DNA from: Actinopolyspora saharensis
GTDB lineage: Bacteria; Actinomycetota; Actinomycetes; Mycobacteriales; Pseudonocardiaceae
Direction: 5' to 3'
Assembly: GCF_900100925.1 (NCBI RefSeq)
Contig: NZ_FNKO01000001.1
Location: 1,991,100 to 2,055,099 of the forward strand
DNA length: 64,000 bases
The position numbers and the translations under genes are program-made. This document shows, piece after piece, positions 58,812 through 64,000 of this stretch (position 1 is the stretch's first letter; each line of letters starts with the position of its first letter). The notes under the pieces were generated by a model. That model was given only the letters and a program-made list of their open reading frames with translations. It was not told where the DNA came from and did not search any database.

Positions 58812-60095
58812 GTGCTCGATCACCGTCACTTTCCGACCGACTCGCCCGTTCTCCGCTCGAACTCCGACTCGCGGGCGCTGACGGCGTGTCTGCTGGCGCT
58901 GATCGTGGCCAGCGAGTACAAATTCAGACTCCGTGACCAGGACCAGTCCGTCTCGGGGAATCCGGACGTATTCGTACTGCTGGAGATCGCCACCTACGCG
59001 GTCGTGGCGTGCTGGCTGTTCGTCCACTTTCGCCCGGCCCCTCGGCTGCACACTGCGCACTGGGTGACACTAACGGCTTATGCCTACGTAGCGACACTGT
59101 GGTTGTCCACAACGTACTCGCCCTACTTCGAGATGGCCCTGGTTCGTTCCTGGCAGATGGCGGTGCTGTTGGCTGCCACCCGGTCGGTGGTACGCCATTC
59201 GGGGCGAGCGACGATGCACCTGTTCGCGCACTCCTACTGCGTGCTCGTCTCCGCCTCGGTGGTGTTCGGCGCGCTCGTCCCGCTCCCCCGCCGGGAGAGC
59301 CAGGCCGACCGCTTCACCTGGCTGTACCTGCACCCCGTGACCGCGGGCCAGTTCCTGGCCATAGCGGTAGTCGTTCTGGTCGGTTACGTGCTCGGCAGGC
59401 GCAACACGCACACGGGCCGAGCTGGCCGTTGCCGGTGTACCTCGGCATGCTGCTGATCTGCACCGTCGGCCTGGTGGCACCAACACCCGCGGGGCCGCTT
59501 CGGAGCCCTGGTCGGTTCGCTGACCGCTCTGTGGGTCAGGTGGCGCGGCACCCGCAGACTCGAGATCACCGCGTTCCTGTCGGTGGGCCTGCTGGCGATC
59601 GGACTGGCCGCCACCCCGCTGATCACGGCCTTCTTCACTCGCGGGCACTCGATGTCCAGGCTGTTCACGCTCAACTCGCGCACGGAACTGTGGGGTTACG
59701 CCCTCGAGGAGTTCTTCGAGCGACCGCTGTACGGCCACGGGCAGAGCGCCACCCGCGGCCTGTTCCTGGACGAGATGGGACTCGGCGGCGGGCACAACGC
59801 CGTGATCAACCTGATGGTCAACTCCGGACTGCTCGGCCTGGTCGTCTGGTCCGCCCTGGTGTTCGGCATTCTGCTGAACACCGCACGAGCCGCGCGCAGC
59901 TCCCCCGAGCCCAGGCAGGATCGCATCCTCGTCTACGCCGTGCTGGTGGGTATGCTGGCGAACTCGGTGTTCACCGAATCCCTCGGGGCTCCCTCGAACG
60001 TGGCCGCGGTGTGGCTGTTCGTCCTCGCGGCCTGGTCCGAGCTGATCCGTCCCCCGGGCCGCGAACGGGAACTCGTCCCGGGGCAGCGGGCCTAG
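58812..60095 (+). pseudogene. O-antigen ligase/polymerase-type (Wzy) membrane protein, frame-disrupted as read
   Basis: A polytopic protein of about 425 residues with roughly ten helices. It starts at GTG 58812 (AAGGG upstream) with LRSNSDSRALTACLLALIVA. The large loop and following region contain TLNSRTELWGYALEEFFERPLYGHG and GGHNAVINLMVNSGLLGLVVW, which fit the Wzy_C/O-antigen ligase family. Breaks near 59425 and between 59480 and 59505 need about one base each. Likely the polymerase of the locus. It is divergent from the DUF1972 glycosyltransferase. Confidence 0.7.
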
Positions 60096-60234
60096 CCCTC
60101 GGCAGGGCTCCGTCTCCGTAATCGCGCGGAGGGCGACGCACCGCGCGGCGCAGGCGGACCGGAGCCCGCGAGCGCAGCAGGCCTCGTTCGCCCGGCGCGG
60201 CCGAGACCACCGAACACCACCCGCAAGGAGCATC

Positions 60235-61370
60235 GTGCCCCGTCCAGTGCTGCTAGTTCACCCTTCCGCGGAGCTGTACGGCTCCGATCGCGTGTTCGCC
60301 GAATCCGTGCGAGCTCTGGCGGACAGCGGGCGGGAGGTGCTGGTAGCCCTGCCCGCGGACGGACCGCTGGTGCCGCTCCTGCGCTCCCACGGCGCCCGAG
60401 TGCTGCGCTGCCCCACCCGGTGCTGCGCAAAAGTGCGCTCCGTCCCTCAGGCCTGCTCGGACTGCTGCGCGACTGCCTCAGCGCGCTGCCCGCCATGCTG
60501 CGACTGCTCAGCCGGCACCGCTTCGAAGCGGTCTACGTGAGCACGGTCACCCTTCCGCTGTGGCCGCCGATGGCCAGGTTGTTCGGAAGACGAGTGGTCG
60601 CGCACGTGCACGAGGCCGAGGACGCCGTGCCGAGGCCGATACGGGTGGGCATCGCTCTGCCGCTGCTGTGCTGCCACGTGGTGGTGGCCAACAGCGCCGC
60701 GGCGCGGGAGGTGCTGCTCGGAGCCGTTCCACGCCTTCGCGAACGCGTACTGGTCGTCCGCAACGGCGTCCACGGTCCCGCCACCCCACCGGAGGAGCCC
60801 CCCGCGACTTCGGGAAGCACCGGGCTGGTGCTGGTGGGCAGGATCTCGCCCCGCAAGGGGACCGACACGGCGGTACGCGCCGTCGCGCTGCTCCGCGAGC
60901 GCGGACGAGCGATCACACTGGACCTGGTCGGATCGGTGTTCGCGGGCTACGAATGGTTCGAGCGCGAGCTGGAAGAGCTGGTCCGCGAGCACCGTCTCGA
61001 GGAAGTCGTCCGCTCGCACGGGTTCGACGACGACGTCTGGAGCCACTACGCCGCCGCCGACGTGGTTCTCGTTCCCTCCCGGATGGAGCCGTTCGGCAAC
61101 ACCGCGGTGGAGGCGCAACTGGCGATGCGGCCGGTCGTGGTCACCGACGCCCAGGGGCTGCCCGAAACGGTCGACGGCGGCCGGAGGGGCTCGGTGGTTC
61201 CCGCCGACGACCCGCACTCGCTCGCGGATCGGATCGAGGAGCTGCTCGACGACTGGGAAGAGGCCCGGCGCAGGGCCCGGCACGCCCGCTCGGAGGCCGC
61301 GAGGTTGTTCGCTCCGGAGCACTACCGGAGATCGATCCGGGAGCTGTTCGAGACCTCCAAGAGCCGATGA
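60235..61370 (+). pseudogene. Family 4 glycosyltransferase, one frameshift as read
   Basis: Starts at GTG 60235 with AAGGAG upstream: VLLVHPSAELYGSDRVFAES. After a break near 60416-60424 (one C missing in CCCACCCGG, expected PTPVLRKS) the frame continues to 61370 through VVAHVHEAEDAVPRPI, LVLVGRISPRKGTDTAV, VRSHGFDDDVWSHYAAADVVLVPSRMEPFGNTAVEA, typical GT-B family 4 features including the C-terminal Glu motif. About 378 residues when restored. Transfers a sugar to the growing repeat unit; specificity unknown. Confidence 0.75.
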
Positions 61371-61592
61371 GCACCACCCCGGAGCTTCGCTGCCCCGGGC
61401 CGACCAGTTACGCCAACCGAGTCCCCGGGCCCCAACGCAGGCGCTTCGAGCCCACGCAGTCGGCACCGCCGCGGGTTCTCGTGTCGCACGAGGGGAACTC
61501 TTCGCGCGAAACTGCGCACCTCGAGGCGCCGACTCACGTGCAGGCTGAGCGACCACCCACGCGAAGCGCCGTTGTGAACCAGCCCTGCTCAG

Positions 61593-63022
61593 TCAGTACG
61601 CACCTTCCCTCCCCAGCACTGCCCGCACGGTCTTCCAGAGAATCATCATGTCCAGGGTCAACGACCAGTTCTCCACGTAGCGCAGGTCCAGCCTGACGCT
61701 CTCCCCCAGGAGAGATCACTGCGCCCGCTCACCTGCCACAGGCCGGTCATTCCCGGGCGGACCATGAACCGCCGGTGCACTTCGGGCTCGTAGGAGGCCG
61801 TCTCGTCCGGCAGCGGGGGACGCGGCCCCACCAACGACATCTCACCGCGAACGACGTTGACGAGCTGCGGGAGTTCGTCCATCGAGTAGCCGCGCAGCAG
61901 CGGACCGATCCTGGTCGTCCGAGGGTCCCGGCGCGCTTTGAACAAAGGCCCTGCTCCCTCGTCGGCGGTGAGGTGGTCCGCAGGGACTCGGCTTCGGTGA
62001 CCATGGTGCGGAACTTCAGCATCACGAACGGTTCCCCGTTGTGCCCGACTCTGCGCTGCCGGTAGAGCACGGGCCCGCCGCTGTCCAGTTTGATCGCGCC
62101 TGCGACGAGCAGCAGCAACGGGGACAGCGACAGCAACAGCAACAACGCGCCCAGCCTGTCCATCAGGGACTTGACCAGCAGTCGCGGCCCGGTGAAGACG
62201 GGCTCGCTCAGTCGGAGCAGCGGCATGCCGAGCACTTCGGAGACGTGCACCCTGGGTCCGGCGACGTCCATGAGCACGGGGGCCACCACCATCTCGGCGG
62301 AGGTGCCCTCCAGCTGCCAGGACAGCCACTGCAGCCGACGACGAGTCCAGTAGCGGTCGGCGCTGATCATCACGGCTCTGTAGGAACCGCGGCGCACCTG
62401 CTCGGCCACCTCCTCGAACCCGCCCACCACGGGGACCGAGCCGATCCGCCCGCGGGAACCGCCGGTGCCCTGCCTTCCCTCGGTGCACACCGCGCGTATT
62501 CGCCACCCGAGGTGCGATTCGCTCCGCGTCCTGCTGATCAGGTCCTCCAGCGCCTCGGCGTGGCCCACCGCGAGCACGGGCAGCGAGCAACGACCGGCAG
62601 CCCTCAGGCGGTGCAGCACCTTGCGCAACGCGTAGCGCTGCGCCACGCACAGCAGGGTCAGTGCGGGCAGCACTCCGAAGATCCAGCCGCGCAGCTGTTC
62701 CACGCCGGTGGCAACGGCCCCGAAGGCCAGCAGCACATCGGCGGTGAGGAGTGCTCTGCCGAGCCGGCGGAACTCCTCGGCCCCCTGCCCCAGGATGCGG
62801 TAGTTCCACGTCGGAACCAACGAGAGCAGCAGCACGGCGGTGACCACCCCTGCGCGGACGAGCCCCCTGCCGGAGGAGGCGCCTTCGAGCAGTGCTGCTC
62901 CCCCGCAGACGCACACGGCGATCGCCAGCACGTCGCTGCAGGCCACAGCGAGCCGATAGCGCCGCTCCCAGCCGGTGATCCGCGCTGTGGCGGGTCTTCG
63001 CGTCCGCCCGTCGGGCGATCAC
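61593..63022 (-). pseudogene. Exopolysaccharide polyprenyl glycosylphosphotransferase (priming sugar transferase), frame-disrupted as read
   Basis: Membrane enzyme that loads the first sugar phosphate onto undecaprenyl phosphate. About 475 residues when restored. N-terminal helices and a CoA-binding-like domain are followed by a helix and the catalytic domain: AIKLDSGGPVLYRQRRVG, FVMLKFRTM, GYSMDELPQLVNVVRGEMSLVGPRPPLP, RFMVRPGMTGLWQVSGRSDL, and the end DLRYVENWSLTLDMMI. The GTG at 63020-63022 has GGAG six bases upstream. Breaks occur near 62975, 61978 and 61708; the last is one G short in TGGGGGAG. Confidence 0.75.
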
Positions 63023-63511
63023 CCCTTTCTCCGATGACCTCCGGACGACGTGTCGTCGCACGAGGCTCAACGGTGCCCGTCGATCGGGACTGGGACATAT
63101 GCATGCGAGCTCCACTCACCCCCGGCGGAAGCGGTGGTGAGCACTCCGAATCGCGCGGCCTCACCACCGAGGAAAACAGCGGCGCTGTCCCCCGCTTTTT
63201 CGAACGGCTTTCACGTCGCGTTACACCCATTTTGCGCACTGTTTCCACGTCGAATCACCAGGTCAACAAGCCCGCGACGAAAGCGGAATCCATAATTCCG
63301 AACAGAGCACAACCGGATAACGATCGTCTATTTATCGCTCAAGTCCTTCGGAACTCTTCGCCGCACCCCACTCCGCGAACAGCTCGCTCCGGCGCTTCCG
63401 GGGTCTCGGCGCGCTGCCCGACCGCGAACGCACCCCGCTCGCCCACCGGGAATTCCACCCCGGCACACCTGGTTGTACCCTCCGTCAAAGTAGGCGAGAC
63501 GGGATGAACAC
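63023..63511. other. 489-bp divergent intergenic region
   Basis: Between the sugar transferase and mtr. It has a 9-bp inverted repeat (GGTGGTGAG at 63133-63141 and CTCACCACC at 63160-63168) and an AT-richer stretch near 63290-63345, likely promoter DNA for the sugar transferase. No gene is seen, although in this error-rich part a short gene could be missed. Confidence 0.45.
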
Positions 63512-64000
63512 GTGCGACACTTCGATCTGATCATCATCGGTAGCGGATCGGGCAACGCGATCCTCGACGAACGGTTCTCCGACTGGGACGTCGCCATCGT
63601 GGAGAAGGGAGTGGGCAGCACTTCGCGTACGGGGGAACCTGCCTGAACGTCGGTTGCATACCGACCAAGATGTTCGTGCACACGGCGGATGTGGCCCGCT
63701 CCCCGAACGAGGGCGACGCGCTCGGGGTGGATCTGCACCGCACCGGCGTCCGGTGGCCCGAGATCAGGGACCGGATTTTCGGCAGGATCGACACCATCTC
63801 GGAAGGCGGAAGGCGGTTCCGCGCCGAGGAGAACGCGAACGTGACCCTCTACGAGGGGATCGGCCGATTCACCGGTGTCCGCCAGTTGGCGGTGGAGACC
63901 TCGCGGGCTCGGAGACGATCAGCGCCGACGGATCGTGCTGGCAGCGGGAGGCAGGCCGGTGATTCCGGAGATCCCCGGGATCGAGGACGTCACCTACCAC
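63512..64000 (+). pseudogene. mtr: Mycothione reductase, N-terminal part, frame-disrupted as read and cut by window edge
   Basis: FAD/NADPH enzyme that reduces mycothiol disulfide. Starts at GTG 63512: HFDLIIIGSGSGNAILDERF, then after one missing base near 63620 GGTCLNVGCIPTKMFVHTADVA, which holds the redox Cys pair CLNVGC. VRWPEIRDRIFGRIDTIS and, in yet another frame, IVLAAGGRPVIPEIPGIEDV follow. The SGNAILDE and CIPTKMFVH segments match mycothione reductase better than lipoamide dehydrogenase. Two further breaks lie near 63897 and 63930. The gene continues past the window. Confidence 0.75.

Noticed and set aside
55837..63022. Recent pseudogenisation of the polysaccharide locus
   Set aside because: Breaks are one-base losses at runs, hit unrelated genes including the mycothione reductase, and leave motifs untouched; sequence error explains this better.

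Overview
This window comes from a high-GC actinomycete. The genes are packed tightly, GTG starts and 4-bp start/stop overlaps are common, and third codon positions are mostly G or C. A mycothione reductase gene enters at the right edge, so the cell makes mycothiol. A zf-HC3 type small zinc protein, the rimP-nusA-ylxR-infB-DUF503-rbfA order and the cobalamin gene set suggest a Pseudonocardiales member (Actinopolyspora or Saccharopolyspora-like). That placement is an inference from gene content, not the result of a search.

Region 1 (1-17.6 kb) is mostly core genes. A minus-strand translation cluster holds rimP, nusA, ylxR, infB, a DUF503 gene, rbfA, a MATE exporter and the 5' part of truB. Peptide deformylase (def) and a CGNR zinc-finger regulator are inserted on the opposite strand. 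Upstream of rimP lie a Tat-type lipoprotein and a ferritin-like (DUF4439) protein with overlapping genes. Next come two single-pass membrane proteins of unknown function, an EgtE-like class V aminotransferase, YjbQ, proS, a zf-HC3 protein and YaaA.

Region 2 (17.8-43 kb) is a large cobalamin locus: cobL, cobM, cbiD, cobK, cobIJ fusion, cobH, cobG, cobN, a cysG-like fusion, a NiCoT cobalt/nickel transporter, a shortened cbiG, a second cobL, a second cobM with a tail of about 340 residues, cobB, cobO and a ChlI-ChlD fusion chelatase. Three cobalamin riboswitches precede cobN, the transporter and the chelatase, so both metal uptake and metal insertion are under B12 control. The set mixes aerobic markers (CobG, CobN) with CbiD and a CbiG that has no N-terminal domain. 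A PLP aminotransferase sits among these genes.

Region 3 (43-49.4 kb) holds single genes: a GNAT acetyltransferase, an adenine-deaminase-type enzyme, two secreted trypsin-like proteases, a LysE exporter, a DegV protein and a PEBP protein.

Region 4 (49.5-63 kb) is a surface polysaccharide locus: a Wzx-type flippase, a Wzz/tyrosine-kinase-like protein with a degenerate P-loop, a CDP-alcohol phosphotransferase translationally coupled to a TagD-like cytidylyltransferase and a membrane-anchored beta-helix protein, a beta-propeller/Fn3 secreted protein, two family-4 glycosyltransferases, a Wzy/ligase-type membrane protein and a priming sugar transferase. The mycothione reductase gene follows.

All six genes from about 55.8 kb to the right edge are broken by apparent single-base losses, mostly in short G or C runs, while none of the roughly 48 genes to the left is broken. 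I read this as locally poor sequence (for example a contig end), not as real gene decay, and describe these genes by what they would encode once the frame is restored.
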